A stretch of DNA of 47,091 nt, from contig JBNKFQ010000301.1 of the NCBI GenBank assembly GCA_050289385.1, positions 1 to 47,091 on the forward strand. The letters run 5' to 3'. The first letter of the stretch is position 1. Each line of letters starts with the position of its first letter. The translations under genes were made by a program, and so were the position numbers. Origin of the DNA: JBNKFQ01 sp050289385. Lineage in GTDB: Bacteria; Pseudomonadota; Gammaproteobacteria; Pseudomonadales; Porticoccaceae. This document shows, piece after piece, positions 8,686-17,115 of this stretch. The notes under the pieces were generated by a model. That model was not told the origin of the DNA, did not search any database, and was given only the letters and a program-made list of their open reading frames with translations.

Positions 8686-9990
8686 TCAAAGCCTCCCCGC
8701 CCGTTTGATATCCAGATACTGATTCACCAGCCGAACCGGCAAATCCCTCGCCGTGGTATCCAAACAAATTGCCCCTGTGTGATTGAGCGTGTCATGCAGG
8801 TTGCGGCGATGCTGTAAATAGTCGTAAACACCGTGAAAACGCAGGGCGTCATCCAGTGAACCCACCGGTTTGTTCAACGATCCTTGCAAGGCCGGTTCCT
8901 GTAAATCCGCCAGTACCACAAGGTGGCGCCGCGACAACAATTTGATGGCGGTGAGTAGTTCGTGTTGGTCTTCGTCGCGGGTATTGGTCATTACCACCAC
9001 CATGGATCGGCGGTTCTGCAAAGACATCAATTTGCGCGCTGTACTTAAATAATCCGCTGGCTCTGTGGTAGATAGCAGGTCAAAGGTATTATCCAGCAGC
9101 TTGTTAACGGCACTCTGACCTTTTTGGGGTGCACTCCAGCGCTGGTCACCGGCAAATGAAATAAAGCCGGCGGCATCGCCCTGGCGAACAGCGACATAAG
9201 ACAACAAAAGCATGGCATTAAGCGCCTGGTCGAGATGCTGCTGACCGTTTTCCTGGTGGCGCATACGGCGACCGCAATCCACCATAAACAACAATTGCTG
9301 GTCGCGCTCGTCCTGGTATTCCCGGGAAATCAGTTTGCGATAGCGGGCCGTTGCTTTCCAGTCGATTTGTTTGAGTGCGTCCCCCATGCGATATTCACGC
9401 AACTGGTGAAAATCATTGCCTTCACCGCGCCTCTGGCGTCGGCGTACGCCCATTTGGCTAAGTCGGTTGTCGGTAGCCAACAAAGTGTAATGGGCAATTT
9501 CTGCAAAGTTGGGGTAAATACGTATATCAGTTTTTAGTGGCAATAATCGACGTTTGCGCCACAGGCCCAGGGGTGAACAAATCAATAAATCCAGGGCTGA
9601 AAAAGACGCGTTGCCACGCTGTTGTGGTTTGATTCGGTAACAAACTTCTGCCAGCTTGCCAGCTGGCAAGTTCAGGTTAACCGGCTGGTTTTCCAGAACA
9701 CAGGTGTCTGGCACATGATCATATACCGCCAGTTTCAGCGTGCTGGAATGATAATGGCGCAATCGGATTTTTACATCGGACCAGGTGTTTATCGGCAAGT
9801 TGTGATTAACCTTTCGCTCGGCGTCAAAATGGCGCAAGCGAATGACCCACAATGCGTCAACGACAAGAACGGTCGCCAGTACAGCCGCAGCAACGCTCCA
9901 TGTTTTGGCAAGCGCCGGCCAAAAAGCTGCCGCTACTGCCAGTAGCAGCCAGGCGAAAATGATGAGAATGGTTCGAGTGGTTGGTGTCAT
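8686..9990 (-). CDS. DUF58 domain protein (vWA-like partner of MoxR ATPase)
   Basis: 434 residues. Two N-terminal membrane segments (about 5-50) are followed by a beta-rich region. The DUF58 signature comes next, with RRRGEGNDFHQLREYRMGD and ALKQIDWKATARYRKLISRE, and then a von Willebrand A-like fold (LLFMVDCGRRM) with a MIDAS-like DxG pattern. DUF58 proteins are encoded beside MoxR AAA+ ATPases and are thought to act with them as chaperones for metal insertion or maturation of protein complexes. It is the last gene of the RDD-SpoIIM-DUF4129-DUF4350-MoxR-DUF58 operon. It is separated from MoxR by a 163-base gap that contains a palindromic element, whereas most upstream genes overlap. Confidence 0.88.
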   Translation of the reverse strand: MTPTTRTILIIFAWLLLAVAAAFWPALAKTWSVAAAVLATVLVVDALWVIRLRHFDAERKVNHNLPINTWSDVKIRLRHYHSSTLKLAVYDHVPDTCVLENQPVNLNLPAGKLAEVCYRIKPQQRGNASFSALDLLICSPLGLWRKRRLLPLKTDIRIYPNFAEIAHYTLLATDNRLSQMGVRRRQRRGEGNDFHQLREYRMGDALKQIDWKATARYRKLISREYQDERDQQLLFMVDCGRRMRHQENGQQHLDQALNAMLLLSYVAVRQGDAAGFISFAGDQRWSAPQKGQSAVNKLLDNTFDLLSTTEPADYLSTARKLMSLQNRRSMVVVMTNTRDEDQHELLTAIKLLSRRHLVVLADLQEPALQGSLNKPVGSLDDALRFHGVYDYLQHRRNLHDTLNHTGAICLDTTARDLPVRLVNQYLDIKRAGRL

Positions 9991-10002
9991 GGATGAAACA
10001 CT

Positions 10003-10149
10003 GAGTTGGAAGTTGGAGGTTGGAAGTTGGAAGTAAAAGCAAAAAATATCTTGTAGCCGACAGTAACTGAAGGCACTCTGTTACTTGTACCGAGCGTAGC
10101 GATGGTACGTGTATTTCGCTTCCAACCTCCAACTTCCAACTTCCAACTC
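10003..10149. repeat. Heptamer-armed intergenic palindrome C (GTTGGAA type) inside MoxR operon
   Basis: The left arm (10003-10034) consists of four GTTGGAAG-type heptamers. The right arm (10119-10149) is the reverse complement, with four CTTCCAAC-type units including the matching variant CCTCCAAC. The core ACCGAGCGTAGCGATGGTACG (10089-10109) is nearly identical to that of copy B. Because it lies between MoxR and DUF58, it would be transcribed and could fold into a long hairpin, separating expression of the last gene from the rest. Confidence 0.87.
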
Positions 10150-10153
10150 ATAA

Positions 10154-11263
10154 TCACACCCTCGGCGCTTCAATATTTTCCAGAATATCCTGCAACACTC
10201 TATCCGGTGTATAACCTTCTATTTCAAAGTCGGCTGTCAGGCGCAGGCGGTGGCGCAGTACGGCGGGGGCAGATTGTTTAACATCGTCCGGGGTGACAAA
10301 ATGGTTGCCTGCGAGCAACGCCTGGGCGCGGGCGGCTCGCAGCAGGGAGATACTGCCGCGCGGGCCAGCGCCAAATTCGATGCCACTCCAGTCGCGGGTG
10401 GCGCGTACAATCCGTACCGCGTAATCAACAATTTGCTTGTCCATTTCCAGCGTGGTGGCCAATTGCTGAATTTCCACCACGCGCTGCGGACTGAGTACGA
10501 CATCAATATTCGACACGTCGAGCGAATCACCGACACCGCCAGTGGTCACTTGCCGTACCATGGCCAATTCTTCCGATACGCTGGGGTATTCGATAAGTAT
10601 CTTTAATAAAAATCGGTCGAGCTGTGCTTCGGGCAGGGGGTAGGTGCCTTCCTGTTCCACCGGGTTCTGAGTTGCCAGTACCAGAAAGGGCTGCTCCAGA
10701 ATCTGGCTGCTGCCCTCTATGGTGACTTGTTGCTCTTGCATTACTTCAAGCAGTGACGACTGGGTTTTGGCGGGGGCGCGATTAATTTCATCGGCGAGAA
10801 GAAAATTACAAAATACCGGCCCGCGTCGTATGCGAAACCGTTCGCTTTTCATATCGTACATGGCGTGGCCGGTAACATCGCTTGGCATCAGGTCGGGTGT
10901 AAATTGCACGCGACTGAAGCGCCCGCCAATTGCCTGGGACAGGGCCTTGACCAACAGGGTTTTGCCGAGGCCGGGTACACCTTCCACCAAAGCGTGGCCG
11001 GCGGCGATCAAACAAACCAGCGTTTCGTCAATTGCCCGCTGCTGCCCGATAACGGCGCGGCCAATCTGACTGCGCAGGTTGCGCAGATCCCTGCTGGCAA
11101 GGTCCAGCGCTGCTTTCGCGTTTGTGCCCCGGCTTGTGGTATCGGGGCTTGCCGCGATGGAGGCTGCCTGGTCGGGAGTTGCCGCAGGAGAATTTGCCGT
11201 GGCAGTATCCGGTGTGTCTGGTATTTGCGTTGGCCTGGTGTCGGGGTTGGATTCCTGGTTCAT
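10154..11263 (-). CDS. MoxR-family AAA+ ATPase
   Basis: 369 residues. A low-complexity Pro/Thr/Ala-rich N-terminal extension of about 55 residues precedes the AAA+ core. Visible motifs are Walker A GVPGLGKTLL (about residue 96), Walker B LLADEINRAPAKTQSSLLEV, sensor 1 ATQNPVEQEGTYPLPEAQLD, and the C-terminal lid AARAQALLAGNHFVTPDDVK. MoxR proteins work as ATP-driven chaperones with vWA/DUF58 partners. The start codon overlaps the stop of the DUF4350 gene by 4 bases (ATGA), showing translational coupling. The N-terminal extension is longer than the family norm and may be a flexible tether. Confidence 0.92.
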   Translation of the reverse strand: MNQESNPDTRPTQIPDTPDTATANSPAATPDQAASIAASPDTTSRGTNAKAALDLASRDLRNLRSQIGRAVIGQQRAIDETLVCLIAAGHALVEGVPGLGKTLLVKALSQAIGGRFSRVQFTPDLMPSDVTGHAMYDMKSERFRIRRGPVFCNFLLADEINRAPAKTQSSLLEVMQEQQVTIEGSSQILEQPFLVLATQNPVEQEGTYPLPEAQLDRFLLKILIEYPSVSEELAMVRQVTTGGVGDSLDVSNIDVVLSPQRVVEIQQLATTLEMDKQIVDYAVRIVRATRDWSGIEFGAGPRGSISLLRAARAQALLAGNHFVTPDDVKQSAPAVLRHRLRLTADFEIEGYTPDRVLQDILENIEAPRV

Positions 11264-12504
11264 AATTTTTTCCGTATGCTTTGCAGTAAAGAAGTCAGTT
11301 CAATAAATTCGCGCTCACCGTTCCAGTCAATGCGCCAGTCAGATGACCAGTTTGCCGGAAAAACTCGCAAAATCTGGTCCGTGGGCAGTTCACAGTGATC
11401 TGCCAGCCATGCCGTGCGCTCTGCATCTGGCAGCGCCGCCACTTGGGGATGCTTTAGCTTTAATAGCCGTTCTATATCGTCGCGCGTGGTGGCAAACAGG
11501 TGGTCTGCCTTGTCTTGCCGCCATGCGTAAACGGCGCTCATCAGTATATGCTCAAGAATATTGCGTCGCGCCGGGTTTGTGGTAGCGCGCACCGGCCCAA
11601 AACGGTTGTATTGCCACCACAACCAGAACAACGTCAATACCATCAGGGCAATGACCGCATAGGGTGCGTGGCGCCAAAACAATACGGGTAGTGGGGTGGC
11701 CTCAATGCGTCGCACCAGCCAGACTTTGTTGCGGCCCTGCACCAGGTGCCACAGTATATAGGCATGATCACGCTGGTTAATAAATGGTTGTGATTTTTCG
11801 TGCTCACCTACTTCTGTTTGTTGACTGTTTTGCCAGGAATACGTGTGCGGATTGTGAAGAAACACGAGGCTGGTGGTCAGCGTAATTTGTCCGTTGCCAT
11901 AAGGCAGTTGTAACAGGTGGGAACCTTTGTCACTGGCGAGTTCAAAATTGACATTGTGTTGTTCGTTTACCAGATATTCATTTACCAGGTAAGTGTGTGG
12001 TGAAAATTCCGCTTCAATGTATTCACCGTTATTCAGATATGTGTAGGCCACTGCAAATTCGTGATTGTCTTCCTCGTCAAGATTGGACTTTTCCAGATAA
12101 ACACCCAGGCGCGATAGCAGGCGGTCTCCGGCATTAATGTTGTCGTCGCCCCTTGTGGGTTGAACCGATGTGATTAGATGACCGCCATTTTCTACCCAGG
12201 CCAGTAACTCCTCAATCCGCTGGTTGGGCAGGCGAGCGCCCAGGTGTTCGCCGAGAATAAGATCAGCATTTGGCGGTAATTGTTGAAAGCGATTCAGGCC
12301 GTCGCTTTGCTCGGTGGCGATTCCCAGTTCCTGCAAAAACCGGGTGGCTGCCAGCAGCGGATTTTTTCGGGCTTCTTTTGATGGTGAGCCTCGGTATTTT
12401 TGCTCTACCCGTTCGTGAGTAGACAACCACCACCAGGTGGCACCGGCCAGGGTTACAACCAGTAGCGCGATCAGGAGAATGATGTTGCGGCGTTCGCGAG
12501 TCAC
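11260..12504 (-). CDS. DUF4350 membrane-anchored protein
   Basis: 414 residues. A single N-terminal membrane anchor (IILLIALLVVTLAGATWWWL, residues 7-26) is followed by an extracytoplasmic GATase-like DUF4350 domain (KNPLLAATRFLQELGI, GGHLITSVQPTRGD). A second membrane span near residue 290 (YAVIALMVLTLFWLWWQYN) leads to a C-terminal cytoplasmic region. DUF4350 is found almost only in MoxR-DUF58 operons, and its role is unknown. It overlaps both neighbours by 4 bases. By topology it may link a periplasmic sensor or scaffold domain to the cytoplasmic ATPase, which is my inference. Confidence 0.82.
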   Translation of the reverse strand: MTRERRNIILLIALLVVTLAGATWWWLSTHERVEQKYRGSPSKEARKNPLLAATRFLQELGIATEQSDGLNRFQQLPPNADLILGEHLGARLPNQRIEELLAWVENGGHLITSVQPTRGDDNINAGDRLLSRLGVYLEKSNLDEEDNHEFAVAYTYLNNGEYIEAEFSPHTYLVNEYLVNEQHNVNFELASDKGSHLLQLPYGNGQITLTTSLVFLHNPHTYSWQNSQQTEVGEHEKSQPFINQRDHAYILWHLVQGRNKVWLVRRIEATPLPVLFWRHAPYAVIALMVLTLFWLWWQYNRFGPVRATTNPARRNILEHILMSAVYAWRQDKADHLFATTRDDIERLLKLKHPQVAALPDAERTAWLADHCELPTDQILRVFPANWSSDWRIDWNGEREFIELTSLLQSIRKKL

Positions 12505-14093
12505 ACTTCACCCTCCGCAAGGTCGGGTGAATGGTAAAACTGCGGCCATTGCCGACAGAGGTTGCGCACGACTTCAGCTGGCGGCGGCTGGTGTGCATAC
12601 GCCAGCAACAGCCAGGCGCGAGTCAGGCTTCGAAAATATTTTATCTCCGGTTGCGGACGGCAGTTTTCCACCAGGCGCAGACATTCGCCTTCGGTGGTAC
12701 TGTCTGCGATGGGCAGTTCACTGTGGTGTACGAGGTGGCTGAGTGACGCTCGAAATAACAGGCTCAGGGTTGCGCGAATATTGCCGCGGTCCAGCAAGGC
12801 CAACGCCGTTTTGGCGATGTCATCAGGCAGGGACTCCCGGCTTAATTCCAGGCCAAACAGACTGGTGGGCGCTGTTTTTTTGCGTTTTTTTCGGGTTGTG
12901 GTCACACCCAGCCAGTTGAGCCAGCCGGTATAGCGCCGCAACAGCCAGATAACAAAACCGATTACGGCCAGAATAAAAATAACCTTGAGAAACATCGCCA
13001 GTGCCGGAACAATATCGGCCATCCAGGAGAACAGGGACACAAATTTTTTCAACGTTTCGATAAACCGATTGCCTGCGGCATCATTTTTCGAGTTATCGTT
13101 CTCCGCTATTTTGCGCCATACGGTACGGGTTTTTTCCTCGCCAAACTCTGCTTGGGCACTGATTTTCTCTATTAAGGCCCGTGCGTCTTTTTTATTTGCT
13201 GTACTTTTATATGGCGTGCTTTCAATTACTGAGCCTTCAATTACCAGACTTTCAATTGCCGGTCTTTCACTGTCTGCCTTGGCCTGTTCTGGTGGCAATA
13301 TCAGCAATGGAACAATCAGAGTCAGTATCACCGTGGGCAGAATCGATTTTTTTTGTGCCTGCTGCAGGCGACTGGAAATTTTGCGAAATTCCAGTTCAAT
13401 GTCCCAGCCTTCGAGTTGAGTGCGGCGACTGATATACAGGGTAAATCCACCCGCAATATAAAAGGGTGCGGTAATGGATGCAGCAATCAGCCAGGTAACA
13501 GCGCCAAGCCAGTGCATGCTTTGGTAAGGGTCATTGAGCATGTCAAATATCGATATGGCCCATTCATCGGGAATAACCAGTTGCAGTAAAAATATTTGCG
13601 ATGCGATAAGCACCAGGTCAAAGCACCAGCACAGCAAACTGAACCAGGCTGCGGTCCCGTTAAGGCCAATACCCAGTATATTAATGCGTCGCCGTCGGGC
13701 ACTGCCTCTCAGGCCCTCCAGCAAGGTTACCGGTTCGACAAAAGAGCGTGTCGGATTAAAACGACGCCAGCTGATCTGGGGCAAAATCTGCGGTAGTGCA
13801 ATGCGCCAGTAGTTACTGATTTCTTTTTTCAGGGGAGGAAATTCACCAAACAACGCGCGACTGAGAAAGTGCAACAGTGGGCGCTCGTATAATGGTTGTA
13901 GCCACCATGTAATCAGCAAGGCGAGTAAATTGCTTTCAAATACCGCCAAGGTCAGAGCTAGAGTCACTGTTGCGGGCAACATCCATAGCAGCCACAGCTG
14001 CAGGAACCAGCGCTGTCCCAGGCAGAAACCGAGGTCGATGGCCTCCCAGCTTTTGCGCTGGCGCAGGCGTGTAGACATTTTCTCAATTTGCAA
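12501..14093 (-). CDS. DUF4129 multi-span membrane protein
   Basis: 530 residues. Hydrophobic segments occur in two groups: one pair near residues 30-65, and several between 145 and 270. A further span near residue 365 (ALAMFLKVIFILAVIGFVIW) is followed by the soluble C-terminal DUF4129 domain (ALLDRGNIRATLSLLFRASL, LPIADSTTEGECLRLV). In transglutaminase-like relatives DUF4129 is a C-terminal module beside membrane segments. Here no transglutaminase domain is visible. It lies 15 bases after the SpoIIM gene and overlaps DUF4350 by 4 bases, in the middle of the MoxR operon. Function unknown. Confidence 0.8.
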   Translation of the reverse strand: MQIEKMSTRLRQRKSWEAIDLGFCLGQRWFLQLWLLWMLPATVTLALTLAVFESNLLALLITWWLQPLYERPLLHFLSRALFGEFPPLKKEISNYWRIALPQILPQISWRRFNPTRSFVEPVTLLEGLRGSARRRRINILGIGLNGTAAWFSLLCWCFDLVLIASQIFLLQLVIPDEWAISIFDMLNDPYQSMHWLGAVTWLIAASITAPFYIAGGFTLYISRRTQLEGWDIELEFRKISSRLQQAQKKSILPTVILTLIVPLLILPPEQAKADSERPAIESLVIEGSVIESTPYKSTANKKDARALIEKISAQAEFGEEKTRTVWRKIAENDNSKNDAAGNRFIETLKKFVSLFSWMADIVPALAMFLKVIFILAVIGFVIWLLRRYTGWLNWLGVTTTRKKRKKTAPTSLFGLELSRESLPDDIAKTALALLDRGNIRATLSLLFRASLSHLVHHSELPIADSTTEGECLRLVENCRPQPEIKYFRSLTRAWLLLAYAHQPPPAEVVRNLCRQWPQFYHSPDLAEGEV

Positions 14094-14108
14094 AATCGCT
14101 TCCCGGTT

Positions 14109-15107
14109 TCAGATTTGATTCGGTGTGGATCGAGAGCTGTTTTTGCCTGCCTTCCACAAATAAAGGATGACAACACTCCAGAAAAATCCGGCGGCAATAT
14201 ATTTTCCCGCAGCTGGCACTAATGTATTGGGCGACCAAAAAGCCTCGGTAAATGCAGCCACCACCAGCATCAATGCCGCCCCCAATACCAGTTGTACCGC
14301 ATCTGCGGCAGCCAGTTTGAGGGCATCCAGCCGTTTGTATCCCCCGGGGGCCAACAGAGGTTGCCCAATGCGTAAGCCGGCTGCCGCGCAAATGGTGATA
14401 GCAGTCAATTCAAATGCGCCGTGGCCGCTGACAAAAGGCCAGAACGTATCGATAAAGCCCAACTGACTCAGGTGTCCCGCCACACCGCCAATAACAAAAC
14501 CGTTGTACAGCGTAATAAATACCGTACCAATAGCTGCAAGAATGCCCAGCGCGAAGGTGCGAAAACCAATGGCGACATTGTTCCAGATGTAATAGCCAAA
14601 CATGGCGAAGTCGGTATCGGCCTGACGTTCCGAGTTGCGCCCAACCTGGTCGTTGGCCGGGTCGTACATGTACTCCATTTGCGAAACCGAATGGTCCGGC
14701 ATAATGCTGTAGATCATGTCGCCGTCCAGGTAACAGGCTATGCCAAACGCAATGGCTGGCAGATAAAACAGTGCGGTAGCCAACCAGAAATAGCGATAGT
14801 GTTTGCGCAACTGATTGGGAAAATCTTTCCACACAAATTCCAGCAAGCGCCAACCGCCGGATGATTTACTGCGATAAAGTTGCTGGTGACCACGCAATAC
14901 CTGTTGATGCAGGGCTTGCACCAGATGCGGGCTGTAATGGCGTTGCTTTGCCAGTGCGTAATGTTGACAAATACGCCGATACATTACCGGTAAGCGAAGA
15001 CGCTGGGCCAATGGCAGCTCTGGCTGGCGTCTGTCCAGGTCGTTCAGCAGAGTATTCATCTCTTGCCACAGGGGGGAGTAGAGTTGTTCGAAGGCCTGTT
15101 GTTTCAT
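14109..15107 (-). CDS. SpoIIM-like (stage II sporulation protein M family) membrane protein
   Basis: 332 residues. A soluble helical N-terminus of about 100 residues (FEQLYSPLWQEMNTLLND) precedes a SpoIIM/DUF95 membrane domain with about five spans. The family pattern is visible in YIWNNVAIGFRTFALGI and the following glycine-rich helices, and in SGHGAFELTAITICAAAGLRIG. In this operon type SpoIIM proteins have nothing to do with sporulation and are regular partners of RDD, DUF4129 and MoxR proteins. The ATG overlaps the RDD stop by 4 bases. Confidence 0.87.
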   Translation of the reverse strand: MKQQAFEQLYSPLWQEMNTLLNDLDRRQPELPLAQRLRLPVMYRRICQHYALAKQRHYSPHLVQALHQQVLRGHQQLYRSKSSGGWRLLEFVWKDFPNQLRKHYRYFWLATALFYLPAIAFGIACYLDGDMIYSIMPDHSVSQMEYMYDPANDQVGRNSERQADTDFAMFGYYIWNNVAIGFRTFALGILAAIGTVFITLYNGFVIGGVAGHLSQLGFIDTFWPFVSGHGAFELTAITICAAAGLRIGQPLLAPGGYKRLDALKLAAADAVQLVLGAALMLVVAAFTEAFWSPNTLVPAAGKYIAAGFFWSVVILYLWKAGKNSSRSTPNQI

Positions 15108-15850
15108 TGTGCGGACTCACCGGTTGGTGCTGTAGCGGGAGAGACGGGCGCAGAGTGACCGGCTGATTCTTCAGCGGCTCCCCGTTGCATCCAGTGCGCG
15201 TAATTAAACAAAGCCTGTGCCGCTGAGCCGTCGTGCTTGCCGGTTAGCGGTTGCAATATATTGGCCAGTTCCCAGGTGCGTGCCTGTGACAGGTTTTGGC
15301 TGCGTTCGGCAAAGTCGGCTATGGCTCTCTGTTCTGTCAGGTTGAGAGGTAACGGCGGTGGTTGGGGCTTGCCAGCAGGCAAAGCGGCGTCGGCAGGTTT
15401 TGGCGGCGCGTAAACGACCACTGTGCCTGCGGCCAGGTCGCCAAGTCGCTTGAAATCCCGATTCATCAGCATGGTGATGAGGCCAAAGCCATAACAAAAC
15501 GGCAAGAAATCTGCCACTCTCAGCAGGTTGCGCAGCATGGAGGCCTGCCGGGTCAAGGGGGCGCCATTGTCGCTGCACACCATCAGGCCCATTACCTGTT
15601 TACCGGGTGTAGCGCTACGGGTTACTTCAAAAAATACCGGGTAGAACCATTCCAGCAAAAACACCAGAATCAGAATTACGGCAGTCCCGAGATTGCCGAA
15701 CAGGCTGAACAGCCAGGCGGTAGCTCCGTAAATAGCACCGCGAATCAGCAAATCCACAAGCCAGGCACTGGCGCGCACGGCCGGGCCTGCGAGTGGCAAT
15801 TGCAACTCTATGCCTTCTGGAGTTTCGTAATAACGGATGGTGTCGAGCAT
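15104..15850 (-). CDS. RDD family membrane protein, first gene of MoxR operon
   Basis: 248 residues. The RDD domain (about 8-150) starts YETPEGIELQLPLAGPAVR and carries the namesake Asp in ASAWLVDLLIRG. Two or three hydrophobic spans are visible, and RSATPGKQVMGLMVCSDNG is characteristic. The C-terminal 90 residues are soluble, proline-rich and variable. It heads a six-gene minus-strand operon in which its stop overlaps the SpoIIM start. A promoter should lie in 15851-16000, but I could not pick a convincing one. Confidence 0.85.
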   Translation of the reverse strand: MLDTIRYYETPEGIELQLPLAGPAVRASAWLVDLLIRGAIYGATAWLFSLFGNLGTAVILILVFLLEWFYPVFFEVTRSATPGKQVMGLMVCSDNGAPLTRQASMLRNLLRVADFLPFCYGFGLITMLMNRDFKRLGDLAAGTVVVYAPPKPADAALPAGKPQPPPLPLNLTEQRAIADFAERSQNLSQARTWELANILQPLTGKHDGSAAQALFNYAHWMQRGAAEESAGHSAPVSPATAPTGESAQ

Positions 15851-15861
15851 GGAAAGGGAAG

Positions 15862-15894
15862 TTTACAGTTAACAGTTTGCAGCTAACAGTTAAA
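15862..15894. repeat. Tandem heptamers ACAGTTA (possible half palindrome)
   Basis: Four consecutive heptamers (ACAGTTA, ACAGTTT, GCAGCTA, ACAGTTA) lie directly upstream of the RDD gene. The unit length and position match the left arms of the heptamer-armed palindromes, but no convincing right arm or CCGAGCG core follows within 150 bases. Read as a decayed or truncated member of the same family. This is inference from unit length only. Confidence 0.5.
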
Positions 15895-16206
15895 CCCGCA
15901 GCCCTCCGATGCGCTGCCAACTGTGCATAGCATACTGTTATCTGGCTTGATCTGGTCCATTTGCTTCTGTTTACTCCCTTACCTGTGTGCTGGTGCGTGC
16001 GCATTGTGGCGTGCTTGGCAATATTCGGCAAGGGGCAGGTTGGTTATTGGTTGCCAGGGTCTGTTGCCAGGCATCTACAATGCTTTATCTTATATGGCGA
16101 GTTTGTCAGAATGGTGCAGCGATAATCCAATTAGAGTTAACAGGCCCTGGTCTCACAACGATAAAAACAGCAATCTGAATGAAAAAAAGTGTGGTATAAC
16201 AAGGAC
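15895..16206. other. Divergent intergenic region RDD operon / CDP-alcohol transferase
   Basis: No convincing gene lies in this roughly 310-base stretch between divergent genes. It should hold both promoters. A weak candidate for the plus direction is TTGCCA (from about 16063) with TATCTT 16 bases later, within a region containing a direct repeat of TTGCCAGG 15 bases apart. Neither is strong enough to call. Confidence 0.3.
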
Positions 16207-16833
16207 ATGTCCAGATTGAACCGTGAACGGGTATTCTCGATCCCCAATGTGCTCAGCCTTGTCAGGCTGGGGCTTGTCCCGGTATTGTTGTTGATTGCCC
16301 GCGAAGGGGATGGCAGGCACTTCCTGTTGTTGCTGGCGTTTTCCCTGTTAACTGACTGCTTTGACGGATATCTGGCGCGAAAGCTTGGCCAGGTAACGGA
16401 ATTGGGGGCGCGGCTCGACACATGGGCAGACTTGCTTACTTATGGCGCCATGGCGGTGGGGTTGATGTGGGCGTGGCCAGAATTGTTTGCCAATGAGCGC
16501 TGGTACGTTTTACTGGCTATTGGTTCTTATCTGCCAACATCAATAACCTGTCTTCTGCGTTTTGGTAATTTCCCCAGCTACCATACCTGGTCGGCCAAAA
16601 CGGCTGCGGTGCTGATGGCTCCGGCGTTTTTCTGGATGACCCTGGCTGGCGACCCCTGGCCATTTCGACTGGTGGTCCTGTTTCATGTGTGGGTGGCCAT
16701 CGAAGGTGTTTTGATTACGTTGATGTTATCGGAGTGGCGTTGCAATATTCCCAGTATTTTTCATTTGCTGAAAGAACGTGGCAAATTGCGGGAAAGAAGT
16801 GTGCCCTCCCAGCGTGCGGAACATGAGAATTAG
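16207..16833 (+). CDS. CDP-alcohol phosphatidyltransferase family protein
   Basis: About 208-residue membrane enzyme of the CDP-alcohol phosphotransferase family, which joins a CDP-linked lipid to an alcohol acceptor. The full signature D-x2-DG-x2-AR-x8-G-x3-D-x3-D is present, starting DCFDGYLARKLGQ and ending ARLDTWAD, near residues 56-82. The N-terminus SIPNVLSLVRLGLVPVLLL is the usual first span, and about five hydrophobic helices follow. The ATG at 16207 gives the normal family N-terminus; a GTG 18 bases upstream is an alternative, and neither has an ideal ribosome site. The acceptor (glycerol phosphate, inositol or other) cannot be told from the sequence. A palindromic repeat starts just after its stop. 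Confidence 0.86.
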   Translation: MSRLNRERVFSIPNVLSLVRLGLVPVLLLIAREGDGRHFLLLLAFSLLTDCFDGYLARKLGQVTELGARLDTWADLLTYGAMAVGLMWAWPELFANERWYVLLAIGSYLPTSITCLLRFGNFPSYHTWSAKTAAVLMAPAFFWMTLAGDPWPFRLVVLFHVWVAIEGVLITLMLSEWRCNIPSIFHLLKERGKLRERSVPSQRAEHEN

Positions 16834-16836
16834 CAC

Positions 16837-17014
<178 letters not shown>

Positions 17015-17115
17015 AGCTTGCGAGAATCTACGTTTAACCCCCCCAATCCCAACCTCTTTCGCCATCTCAAATTTCATCCGTTATAGTTATACCCCGCAAA
17101 ACGGGATTCTCGACT

